Below the pieces are notes generated by a model. That model ran no database searches, was not told where the DNA came from, and saw only the letters and a program-made list of their open reading frames with translations. A stretch of DNA of 64,000 nucleotides. Origin: Entonaema liquescens (taxonomy: Eukaryota; Ascomycota; Sordariomycetes; Xylariales; Xylariaceae). A program made the position numbers and the translations under genes. Of the stretch, positions 11,337 through 22,215 are shown in pieces. The DNA lies in assembly GCA_902805475.1 (NCBI GenBank), contig CADCSX010000003.1:3906001-3970000 (forward strand), read 5' to 3'. Each line of letters begins with the position of its first letter. Positions within the stretch are counted from its first letter, which is position 1.

Positions 11337-13607
11337 CGTCTAGTATAATGCTCAGCTGGGTTAGGGATAATGTGAGAGAAAGGCCCGCGGTTAGAGATAC
11401 GAGGTTGTCGCGTCTCTTGTTAGATGTAGATGTAATATAACTAATTAGAAGCTATCAATCGCGTTTTACATGGAACAATGCCTCTAAATTAGTCTGTTTG
11501 AAAGGTAGACGTTGTAGAAAATGGTAAGATTCCACGTCTGGAAGATGTAGGATTTCCTTTGTGTGTGCTGATGTTGCTTAGCGAGGTGTACGCGTTACGT
11601 CGCCGGAGAGTCGCGATATCGCGGGGGAGCGTAGATCAGGACGTATAATACTTGGATTAGTATAGTCGCGTTGAACCAATAAAATACTCAGTAACTAGCA
11701 TTCGAACAAGATCTGAGACTGAGACATCGATATAAGTATAGGTATAGGTGAAGCGAGGATTGCGAAATAAGTGCGACCACAAGGAAATCAAATGCGTAAA
11801 AGAGCTCGAATTGAAATCCAGCCAGAGTAGACGCGACGCGAGTTGACGATGGGAGGTATCAGTTTAATTAGTGAAGAAAACCCCCCATTGGTGATGTGAT
11901 ATCTTGAAAGGACGGTGGAAGGTTTGAGGTTGAAGTTGACGTTTGACGTTTGACGTTGACATTAACATCAACTTGGATCCAAGGGAATAGGAACAAGTCA
12001 ACTCAGGCAAAGTATCCAAAGTAGCGAATGGGTTCCAATATTAGGAGGGGAAGAAATGAAGGGAAGTCATTGGCCGTTAATTACGCGGTCAAGTCGCGCG
12101 ACTGCACCTATTTTTTTTCTGCTGGGGTTCCCTGGGTACATCCACTGTCCATCCCCAGGGCTCTGTCGGGGGATCATGTGCGCTAAGATTCTCTATTAGG
12201 TGTACCTATCTCTGTAGATTTACGCTTGGCCCCAGCGTCTCGCAGCCGCTAACAGGAAGGTACCTTGTGGGCAGATCTCTCTGCGATAGATACTTGTTAC
12301 ATCGCTACACCTACAGTACATGTACCTAAAACCTTACACACATCTACATGTACTTACACGCTGTCCCTGCAGCAATTCTATGGAGCCAACCCTTTTCCTT
12401 GGAATCGAAGATTTTATCTACATAGGTAGCTTTGAATAAACGTACCTTAGGTAATAATAAAAATGAAAACTTTCTCTTGAAGGATAAAAATAGGCAGAAG
12501 TATCAAAATAGAGCAATAGTAAGACTGACGAATACAAGTTATTCTGCTGCCTCGGGAGGCTTCCCATAATATCTGACCTGAACTAAAATAAAAGTGGTAA
12601 TAAGATCTACTTGTCCCCTGTCAAACCACTGCAGCAAGAAAGCGGGAGCGAAATGGGAAAAAAAAAAGCAAAATTCAAAAAAATGGCGCGCTTCTCTACC
12701 CTAGGTTTACCGACCAGCCTAGCTCGGTCCAGCACGGCACGGATTGCAGAAAGCGCCCGAACCAATTTAACACGAAATCACGTGGCACCATATCGCGAAC
12801 CCACGATCCCCCACACCCCTCTTTTAAACTCATCTCACATATCTGATATGTTAGGTAGCTGGGTATCTCTCTAAATATATAAATATATAAATATAATTCT
12901 AAATAAGTATAACGGATATTTGGACGAATTTAAATAGAAAACTCCCTCCAAAATAACATGCCATAGTAGTGTTACATCAATAGATGTGGATAGGAAGATG
13001 CTTGACACTGGTGCATAGTATCTCCGCTGTCTGTGGGTGAAAGCGATCAAGGGACCCCTATACCAATTTTATACTATCCCCACTTAGACTTAGAAGTCTC
13101 CATATGAGACATTTCTCCAAACATGGAGTTGATTGCTAGTGATCTCTCTTATTGTTTATGGTACATACGTTACAATATCATCCTATACGGCTTCAGTGCC
13201 AGCGTAAATATAACCCTTTAGGGGAGATGAGAGGAAATATTGGGTTTGGTATGAGAATTATACATGTAATATGCTACCAAAACCATGACATGTGCTGGTA
13301 CTACTAATGATGTCACCCCGCATTATATGGAAATATGGAAATAATACCTAGTAATTCCATTAGAACTATAATAGTGTACGATTTTCATAGCCATATCATA
13401 GTATAAGTACCTAATGTCATTCTCCCTGCGTTACATAAAAGTTATGTACTTTTCAACTTACTACATGAACTCATGTTATTCATTTCCCAGGCGTAAAAGA
13501 TAAACCGAAACCCGTGAGACGTAACTTTTCCACTTTCTGGAAATATCATATAATAAGCTAGGTATTTCGAATTGATCAATCGAAACATCCAACAGTTCAG
13601 CTAGTTA
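11337..13607. other. Promoter and leader of the Whi5-like gene, then intergenic region
   Basis: The 11.3-12.1 kb part is presumably the 5' leader and promoter of the minus-strand Whi5-like gene; it has GA-rich stretches and a repeated TTGACGTTTGACGTT element around 11935-11965. From 12.1 to 13.6 kb there are AGGTACCTT- and GTACCTTAGGTA-like palindromes and AT-rich sequence flanking the 3' end of the annexin gene. No gene is supported; the open frame near 12611-12874 has no domain and no start context. Confidence 0.5.
12874..12896. repeat. AT microsatellite (TATAAATA units)
   Basis: Three to four copies of a TATAAATA-like unit follow one another on the plus strand. It is a simple repeat with no coding association. 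Confidence 0.7.
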
Positions 13608-14972
13608 TTAATATTTCCTCTCGCGAATCAACGCAATCATCAGATTCTCGTAGACTCCGCTCAACGCGTCCTTGATTGCAGCAGGTAACGACATCCTAGC
13701 CAAAGAGCATCTCGGGTACGCAGCCTTGGCTGCTTCTTGACGTGGACGGTCCCAGTACAAGCTGACAACCCTGTTGATCAGTAAATGGTCCTTGCGCGGA
13801 GTTCCGCATAGCGGATTCTCGATTCGCTTAGCATCGAAGCGTGCTTGGTCGACCGCATTTTCTAACATGTAAAGCAATGCATCCTCTATCTCCCCTCGGA
13901 ATTCTTCCTCAATAAACTCCTCAAGCGAGCGGTGATACTTCTGCTCGTATGCATCGCAGAGAGCGTGAAGCTGTGCAGCGTTGAGCTTTGTCAAGATTTG
14001 CGCCACGGAGATGGCATTGGCACCGGTTGCGCCTTCTGTGACGCGCTGTAGCTCCGTTACGTTGCGGTCGATATCAGCAGCGATTACAGGTGCCGCGTCT
14101 TCGGTACGCTTGGCAGATAGTACCATGCTATAGAGCTGGAATAGCGTGTCATCTACGTCGTTTTTGATATCCGCCAGGAGTTCGGTGCCCTTGATTCGCT
14201 TGTACTCAGCGCTGATTGCGCGAAGGTCGGCATTCGAGCGGCACAAGATAACATCCATGAGAGCCTCTTCGTCCATGGCGGATCGATCGAGAGCCTTGAT
14301 GAGAACACGCGCATCCTGCTCGAGCGGCCCTCGGATTAAAGCGAGGAGAGCATTCTCCACGACACCACGTGTCTCGCTCTCGATATCTTTGGCCAAGTCA
14401 CGGGTGAAACGCCTATTATAATCACCTACAAGCTGAGCCATTGCCCAAGGATTCTCATACTTGGGTGAAGTGAGTACACGTATCAGAGTTGACTCGTCAC
14501 ATCCCCTACCCTTCATAGCCTCGCGAAGGGTTTCGACGTCGACAGACGTGTCGACAGGAGCCAGGTATGTTCTTTGAGCCGGGTCATAACCAGGCGACGC
14601 AGGGGTTGGCGGCACGCCAGAGTCATTACCCGGTGTAGGATACTGAGGCAGTAGCCATTGTAGAACGACTAACTACATGAAACGTCAGTTTCTTATAGTA
14701 GATAGCACTATAACTAGCGTTGTACTTACAACACCTCCGTATTGTTGCGGTTGAGGAAGATAGGGGGATGGAGCTTGTAAATAGACAGTAGGGGGAAGGC
14801 CTGGTTGGAAGTCAGGAGCCCGTTGTCCATATGGAGTTATTTGCTGTCCATATGAAGTTGTTTGTTGTCCATATTGTCCCTTCTGCGGCGGCTGGGGCGA
14901 GTAAGGCTGGTTTTGATACTGTCCCGGAGGAGGGGAGTATTGAATGTAATACTGCTGATTTGGGGGATTCAT
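13608..14972 (-). CDS. Annexin
   Basis: Exon 1 (14972-14730) encodes an 81-residue Pro/Gln/Tyr/Gly-rich head. Exon 2 (14672-13608) encodes the annexin core; the intron 14729-14673 (57 bp, GTAAGT donor, CTGAC branch) gives 435 residues. An alternative acceptor after CTCAG at 14643 is also in frame and would drop ten residues. Annexins bind acidic phospholipids in a Ca2+-dependent way at membrane surfaces. Four annexin repeats of about 70 residues are visible: DVETLREAMKGRGCDEST starts repeat 1 and EENLMIALIRERKY-like sequence ends repeat 4. The Ca2+ loop of repeat 1 reads KGRGCDE instead of the usual KGxGTD, and the other loops are not canonical type II sites, as is common in filamentous fungal annexins, so Ca2+ dependence may be reduced. 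Family assignment is secure. Confidence 0.95.
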
Positions 14973-16660
14973 GATGTGTATATAATGCGTATCTCACTCT
15001 TCTTGCGGGGTATGGAATAGGGACCTCAAGGGTGTGTCTTAGGACAATGGCGAGCACTAAATGAGCGAAAGGGGGACGAGATAAATATATATCTCTTAAG
15101 ACGCTCCCCAAGCGGCTCTGAAGGTTAGCATACCAAAACACCTCCAGAAAGACTCAGCCTCACTGCTGTTTATTGTGCAACCATCCTTTCGCTCATCTTA
15201 TCCAATGGATAGAAAATCCTTCTCAGGCTACCTATGGTATTCCAGTCGCCTTTCGCGCCAACGTGTAAGAACACTTCAGATAGCTCTAGTTAATCAGATG
15301 GCCCTACACGCCCAATAGACGTAAAAGTTCTCACCATAATCGTAGCCAATATGGCGATCGTGATCACCCTCGTGGTCATCATTATGATCATCATCCTTCT
15401 CAGGCTACAACGCGGTTGCAATCAGGAGAAAATTTGATTCCCGCGTCTCGGCATATCACATCCCCCGAATGCATAGCAATTATATAGATCTATCAGTTTG
15501 GATTTTATGTTTCCATCATATGACGTTTGCAAAATAGCTTTCAAGGTAAAATACCTACTATATTTGAGAATGGTTATCTTTTCTCTTTGAATAACGTAAT
15601 TCACTTTCGGAGCTATAAATTCAAATTTAAAGGTTCAAGAAGCAATATCCAGTAAATAAACTTTCTACGTCCTCAAGTGCCAACGAGACACAGTACGTTG
15701 CTCGTTCAAATGTGGTGCAATCGGTTGAGCTCGTCTCACCCATTCGTACAATACATGTAGTATATCTTGATCTTTCCAGAGGTATTAGTTTGTCGATATA
15801 GGTGGAGTATGTATTTGTGTTTAATTGGCACTTGAAGATATAGATTTTCTTGATTTTTTACGACTTCTCTTGCGTTATTTATGATAAGTCCAATACGATA
15901 TATTCTTTTGAGTAATATGGCAAGACGCGGCAATTAATTACTTCTCCTGACTGGGTCGTCATTTCTGCCAAGCCAAGTATCAATACCCAATACCACATAG
16001 AGACAAAGAATCAGCGTTAGAGTGGCTTTGGAGAGGCCAGCTGATTATGGTCTAGAGTAGTAATGCTATTCCTGTTTGGCCAGGCTGTGGTGTATTGATA
16101 TTAACTGGGAAGCGGGTAACTGCGGCGACCTCTCAGGTTAGTAATAAGAGAATAAAACTCGGGAGAATGAAAACCGAAATGGCAAACAACACGAAAATCG
16201 TAAATAGTGCATGTCGTTGAGCTTTGGGTAAGTACGTTTATCTAAATAAGACTCTAATCCCAAGTGGTGCAGATAATGGAGTTGGAAGAATGAAAGATAT
16301 GAAAGCTTAGGTAAAGATTAAGGATCAAAATCTGGATGCGTACCTACCTAGACCCAAAATAGTACATGCAGGTACCTTCTGACGTACATCCATGTACCTT
16401 ACATTGAATGTGATTGTATGGTATCCACCACTTAACGCGCTTGCACGAATACGCGATTTACGTACTTCTTTGTAACGATAGATGATAAGATAGTAGCCTT
16501 AGATAAACATGAGTAACCAATTTCTATTCTTCCTTTGCCGAAATAAAAGTAAAGCATTACGTCAAAGGCAAGCATAATTCATAAAAGTCGAATAATATCA
16601 CAAGCTTCAAAATCCTGCCAATGGGCTTATATATAGCCATCTCTGACTCTTCGAGTCGCC
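14973..16660. other. Intergenic region between divergent annexin and Rad26/ATRIP genes
   Basis: This is a shared upstream region: the annexin leader lies in about 14973-15170, and the promoter of the plus-strand checkpoint gene precedes 16661. The middle is AT-rich, with GTACATGCAGGTACCTT-type palindromes near 16363-16380. The short open frames at 15.4-15.9 kb have no domain signal. Confidence 0.5.
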
Positions 16661-19081
16661 ATGGACGAATTTTCCGACGATGACTTCGACACCCTCAATG
16701 CGAATGTCCTACAAGAGCTCGAAAATAATGCCATTCAATCCACTCAAGCCCAGAAGAAGTACCAACAATCGCAATCTCAGACTCAGTTCGTCGACGACTT
16801 GGAAGATGACGACCTCGATGATGCCGTTGTACAGGACGAGTTACGCGGAAATCCCATCCTCCCAAATGAAACGACCCAGTTACCGTCGAGGGTAGTTCCT
16901 CAACAGCAATATCAACAACAATATCAACAGCAATGGGGCGGTCCGGTACCTGTTCCGGCTAGTCACTTTCGCCCCCAATCCGTGCAGTTGTCCTCTCGAA
17001 ATCCTCTACCAGCTCCCACCAGCTCTCGCCAACCCCAGCAGCCTATTTCTCGCGCTCCACCTCCGTCGTATAGTCAAATTCGCCCACCGCCTCCCTTACC
17101 TCGACCGACTCCTTCTATTTCTCAGAGGTACCAAGCCTCGCAAGCTCAGAGGCCTAATATCCCGTCGAATCACGAACTTGCTGCCTTGCAGGCTCAGATA
17201 TTAGATTTAAAAACAAGACTTACAACCAAAGATGGAGAGATAGGCATCGTCCGGAAACGGCTGGAGAAGACACGCGAAGATTATGAACGAGAGCTTCAAG
17301 CGATCAAAAAACAGACAGCGGAGCAGTTAGCGAAGAATGAGAGGGCTCTTGAAGCTGCTAAGACTGCACAACAGGCTGCTTCTACGGAACTTGAATTTAC
17401 GAGGCAAGAGTTTCGAGATGAATTAGATCGCGCTAAGCGCAAAGATGGACCCACGACGCCTAGGAAGAATGCCGCCGCTAAGGCTAGGGGTATCGCGGAT
17501 GGATTTGAAGATGTCGAGATGGCCGGTAGCCCAAGCAAGGGACGGCGTGGTAGGAGTACTGGGGCCGTAGCTGGCGCCATGGTTGAACCGCCTGCGAGAC
17601 TAACGAGAACTCCAACTAAAGGGAAGAGGAAACGACTGGCTGCCGATAGTCCTATTGCAGCGCTAGAAACACACTCGGAAGATGCGGTCATGTTGGATGA
17701 TATCAACACAAACAATACCAACATTGCGCAAGTTGTAACCATAAATGCGACGCTTAGAGCCGCTTCATTTGATGTATGTTGCTTCAGAGCTATCTGGGCA
17801 GCCAATCCGTGTGTTTTCAAATACTAATATCAACTAGTATATGAAGGTGATACTTAATCATAGTTCCACCCGCGGCGGTCTGCTAGCTTTCGAGACTCTT
17901 GCCAATTACCGGCTTCCGTCGAGACCTACGGAAAGCCTTGCTTCTATCCTCTTCCAGAAACTGGCGGTCATCGGGGATCCTCATGATCCTATGCGCTTAC
18001 CCACTGAATTTTGTGAGCAGGTTATCGAGCTATGGCGAAATTGTCACAAAGAGGGTGTTGTAAGTATCAATTCTCTCAAAAGTGAAGGAGGGCCATTGAC
18101 TAACTATCTGTATAGTTGGAACCCATAATGGAGTTGGTATCTTTAATATATCTAACCGTACAGCTGTATACTGTAGCTGTTGCTCCGTATATTGCGCCGT
18201 CCCTTTTACCAGTCGCCATGGACTCGTGCTTTGAGGTAGGGATTCCTCGATTTTATCACGAGGGTCCCGGCGATCCACCCGAGGAAGCCTGGAGAAATTT
18301 CAACAAGAACATTTCGACCACGGAAATTCTTTCTTTATTGTATTTGACCGCCCTAGGCTGCGCAGCTTCGCCACCTGTCGACGGTATTACGGACCCCGCA
18401 GTCGATTTCTGGAGCCAGGTACAGGTGGAATTTGTCCTCCTACATCTAAGTCAAAAACATCCTGTAGAGGATTATCTAACCATACTGAGATGGTTATGCA
18501 CGTCGGTATTTCCCGACAGCATTGGGCCTATTAGCCCGGATAGGACGGTAGAAGTTGTAGCAGGCGCGTTGATCGAGCGCATTTCGCATCAGCTTGTCGA
18601 GAAACCACGCTGGGAAATTGACCAGTACAGGCAACGAGGTATTCGAAATGCGGTGCTTCGAACGCTGGCGGCCTTTGCGAGATCTCCGTTCGGACTTGCA
18701 CAGTTGGCCATCAACGACTACGCTATCCCGCGCCTTGTAATCCTTCTCTCCTCGTGTATAGACGAGCTGTACGATGGCGATATGCGGTATGAATCTTCAG
18801 ATGATGACGACTCACAGAAGGCATTGCAGACACTGGTGGCACGTACAGTGTTGCTATTACACACGATCATCACAAACCCACTGACTGCCGACTTGGTAAA
18901 CGTGTCAGGGAAACTGGCCAAGCCGCCTGGTGTGTCACAGAAGTATCTGCTCAGCCTAGGACGACTCAATTTCTCAGAGGACTTAGTATCAGAAGAAACC
19001 GCGGAACTTGCGCATGAGTTATTGGAATTAGCAGTAACACCGGAAGAGGGCGAAGAGTTAGGTCGGTTCTTCGGGGGTTGA
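16661..19081 (+). CDS. DNA-damage checkpoint protein Rad26/UvsD (ATRIP homologue)
   Basis: Three exons (16661-17773, 17838-18059, 18116-19081) with introns of 64 and 56 bp, both GT-AG at phase 0 with CTAAT/CTAAC branch sites, give 766 residues. The start GCCATGG has ideal context. ATRIP-family proteins bring the ATR/Mec1 kinase to RPA-coated single-stranded DNA. Visible support: the acidic N-terminal DEFSDDDFDTL followed by LQELENNAIQ, typical of fungal Rad26/UvsD; a Gln/Pro-rich linker; a coiled coil at about 170-260 (LKTRLTTKDGEIG to TRQEFRDELDRAKRK); a basic patch (KGKRKRLAADSP) that could be a nuclear signal; and a helical C-terminal half of about 400 residues matching the Rad26-like domain. 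The assignment rests on the N-terminal motif plus overall layout, not on a search. Confidence 0.83.
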
Positions 19082-20705
19082 GCATTTCGGTCGTGTTTTT
19101 TGTAGAACGCTAGCTACTTGGTCGGCTACTTAGTCGGTAAATGTGCCGGGATCATGTCGTTTATACTACTCAGTCTATTCTATGCCGGCGTTTGCTCCGG
19201 ACGTTATTAGTTCGAAACGTACTTGGGAGGCCCAAAAACCTGTAGGTACCAATTATTAGAGATGTGGGATACCAGCGTAGTAGCCCTACTCGCTTCGAGG
19301 ATGCTTTGTTTAGTATGAGGTGTTTGCAAGCACATACACGTACTAACGTTCGGCAACGGCTTAATGTTGCCTAGTACTATATGAAGCTCAACAAAAAAAA
19401 ATAAAAATTTAACTACCTAATTTAACAATTGCTATAAAAGACTAAGGATTGTGCTAATTATTTTAAGAAAGAAAAGCAAAGTTGAAGAGTATTCAGCGTA
19501 TAGCTCATAGTATAGGTATCACTATAGTCATTCTGTCTATAAAGATCAAGTTTATTTTCCTCTTATAGTTTCTATGGATGAACATTGAGGCTCTTTTATT
19601 AACCTCATTGTGGATTCTCGGCTAAGAGCACTGTAGTGGGTGAGAGTTGTTAGTGGAGTGGAAGCTTATTACCTGCATATGCATTCAACAATTTCGGTGT
19701 CGTAGGTACATACTAGAAAAGGATCCAATGACATGTTGACATGTGAAGTTGATAACGTCGAGTAAAGTCTGTTGAAAGGACGGGATGACGACACTACTCG
19801 ATGTTTAAGAGTGGGCCCATTCTTTGAATATAAGGTACCTAGGTACATCAATACAGGTACTTAAGGTGTAAGCTGTCCAGTAAAGAAATGTGCCACATTT
19901 GTTACATATGTCACTGCTATCTGTCTGAGCCACATTTTGACGTAGGAGGTAGCCAAGCATAACCTAGGAGGTACCTAGGCAAAACGTGGGCTGGGCAAGC
20001 AACAGCGAGCCAAGGTTAGCGGTTAGGCAAATCTGTGCTAAAGCTCAGCCCGTCAGCACCAAATCATCGAAAACCGCGGCCCCGAATCAAGAAAAATCAC
20101 CAAGGAAAAAAGAAGAGTGCACATAACTTGTTGCTCAACAATACGGATTCTCGGGGTTTATGAGAGACCGCAGCAGCAAACATTAACGAAAAGGAGAGAG
20201 AAAGAGATTTAAAAAGGAATATATCTTTCTGTTAATAATCAACTTGACTACTTTTCTCATCGCCTCTTTTTTTTTTTTTTTTTTTCTATGATAAACTTGT
20301 CTCAAGATTTGAAGTCATAACTAAACTTGTTCAACCTTTCAAGTTTCCTCCACCAGCCGACGATCCGATATTCCACCCCCTCCCACTCCCCGATTCTCAA
20401 CGCCTCGTTCTTTGTCCTACGTCCTACCAAGCTGTTACCACTAAGAGTTGTCAGACTAGAAAATCTCTGTATTCTCTGCAGCTTCTAACTGTGTGCTATT
20501 TCTTCATTTCTTCAGCTCAACAGCCTCAACTAGCCGATCTTATTCCTCAACCAACGAAACCCTCCATCGGTTCGGCTGATTACTCGCTAAATACTTATCG
20601 CGTTCGCAAAACAAGACCGTTCCTAGCTAGTATACCCGGCGCAGATTCTTGTTTCACCCGCGTCGACGTATAGGCGTACATACATACAAATAAGCAATAG
20701 CCGCC
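19082..20705. other. Intergenic region and CT-rich leader of the CDP-DAG synthase gene
   Basis: The first few hundred bases are the 3' flank of the checkpoint gene. Around 19833-19846 and 19960-19980 lie AGGTACCTAGGTAC and related palindromes. From 20,230 onward the sequence is pyrimidine-rich (a long T run at 20267-20285, then CT-rich), as expected of a highly expressed fungal promoter and leader. An open frame at 20491-20673 lies in this leader; no evidence supports translation. Confidence 0.55.
20267..20285. repeat. Poly(T) run in the cds1 upstream region
   Basis: About 19 T residues on the plus strand lie some 420 bp upstream of the CDP-diacylglycerol synthase start. Such runs are common core-promoter features in fungi. 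Confidence 0.75.
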
Positions 20706-22215
20706 ATGACAAAACCGCGTCGTGGTGTTCGCTTCCCGGGTCGAGGCGTCAATGGCCACGTCTCTTCCGACGGTAGAAGATCTAGCTTCAGCGAAATAAG
20801 TGAAGATGGATCAGCATCTCCTGTCAAAACTAAAAGCTCGCCGCAACTAGATAACATTAACGAAGTATGTATTGCTATTACATCGGACTCCATTCTTTAC
20901 CCCCAGAGCTAACATATTTCCTCGTTTATAGAAAGCGCCTGAACAACCTCAAATGTCTGACTACGAGAAGAAAAAGGCCAATTTCCTCACGCGAACCTTT
21001 TGGACCTTCGTTATGATAGGAGGCTTTTTCGCAGCTCTGTTCTCAGGTCATATCTATATTATCGCCTGTATTACTGCTGTACAAATTGTCTCCTTCAAGG
21101 AAGTTATCGCCATTGCTAGTGTACCTAGCCGAGCTCGACAGCTACGTCCTACTAAGAGCTTGAATTGGTATTGGCTTGCTACTACCATGTATTTCCTCTA
21201 TGGCGAGACTGTCATCTACTACTTCAAGCATATCGTATTAGTCGACAAGGTTCTACTTCCACTAGCCACGCATCATCGCTTTATTAGCTTCGTCTTATAT
21301 GTCATTGGTTTCGTCTTCTTCGTCGCCAACCTTAAGGCTGGCCATCTGAAGTTTCAGTTTACCAATTTCGCTTGGACGCACATGGCACTGTACTTGATTG
21401 TCGTTCAGGCCCATTTCGTCATGAATAACGTCTTCGAGGGCATGATCTGGTTCTTCTTACCTGCAGCTCTCGTTATCACGAATGATATCTTTGCCTACAT
21501 CTGCGGTATCGCTTTTGGTCGAACGCAGCTGATCAAGCTTTCCCCCAAGAAGACTGTGGAGGGCTTTGTAGGCGCCTGGATCATGACCATCGTCTGGGCT
21601 GTTCTCTTGACGAATGTGCTGATGCGCTCCAAGTACTTTATCTGCCCCGTTAACGATCTTGGATCCAGCATCTTCACCGGTCTCGAGTGTGATCCTAACC
21701 CTGTATTCCTCCCGCACACATACACGCTACCCTATCTATTCTTCCTTCCGGAAGGGACTAGCTTTTCTTTCACTACCGAGCCCATGCAATTTCACGCTAT
21801 CCTCCTAGCGACATTTGCATCCTTGATCGCACCCTTTGGTGGTTTCTTTGCTTCGGGACTCAAGCGTACCTTCAAGATCAAGGATTTTGGCGATTCGATC
21901 CCTGGCCACGGTGGCATGACCGACAGAATGGACTGTCAGTTTATCATGGGCTTTTTCGCCTTCATCTACTACCAAACTTTCATCGCGCAGCACAAGGTCA
22001 ACGTTGGAAACGTCATGGAGTTGGCAATCACAGGGTTGGCACCAGAGGAGCAGATAGAATTGATTAAGGGAATGAGCAGATATTTGGAAAATCAAGGAGT
22101 CTGGGGTCCTGAAGTAAGTGCTTGCTTCATCCAAGCCTCTAAGATAGATTAATTACTAACCAACCGCACTTAGGTTCATGCATGTCTGGATCGGGTACTA
22201 CCAGCCCGGAGATAG
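20706..22215 (+). CDS. cds1: Phosphatidate cytidylyltransferase (CDP-diacylglycerol synthase)
   Basis: Three exons (20706-20864, 20932-22113, 22174-22215) with GT-AG introns of 67 and 60 bp (both with CTAAC branch sites, phase 0) give 460 residues. The enzyme converts phosphatidate and CTP to CDP-diacylglycerol, the precursor of phosphatidylinositol, phosphatidylserine and cardiolipin, in the ER membrane. Residues 1-60 are hydrophilic and Ser-rich. Several transmembrane helices follow, starting near residue 75. The PROSITE-type CDS signature is complete in the C-terminal third: SGLKRTFKIKDFGD continued by SIPGHGGMTDRMD, with the Lys, Asp, PGHGG and DRxD residues all in place. The last exon encodes only 13 residues (VHACLDRVLPARR) and was placed by frame and acceptor. 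Length and order match fungal Cds1. The assignment is secure. Confidence 0.96.

Noticed and set aside
14146..14421. Antisense open frame within the annexin gene
   Set aside because: It lies on the opposite strand of a strongly supported coding exon and has no domain.
20491..20673. Open frame in the cds1 leader
   Set aside because: Possibly a chance frame in a CT-rich leader; no ATG context or conservation visible.
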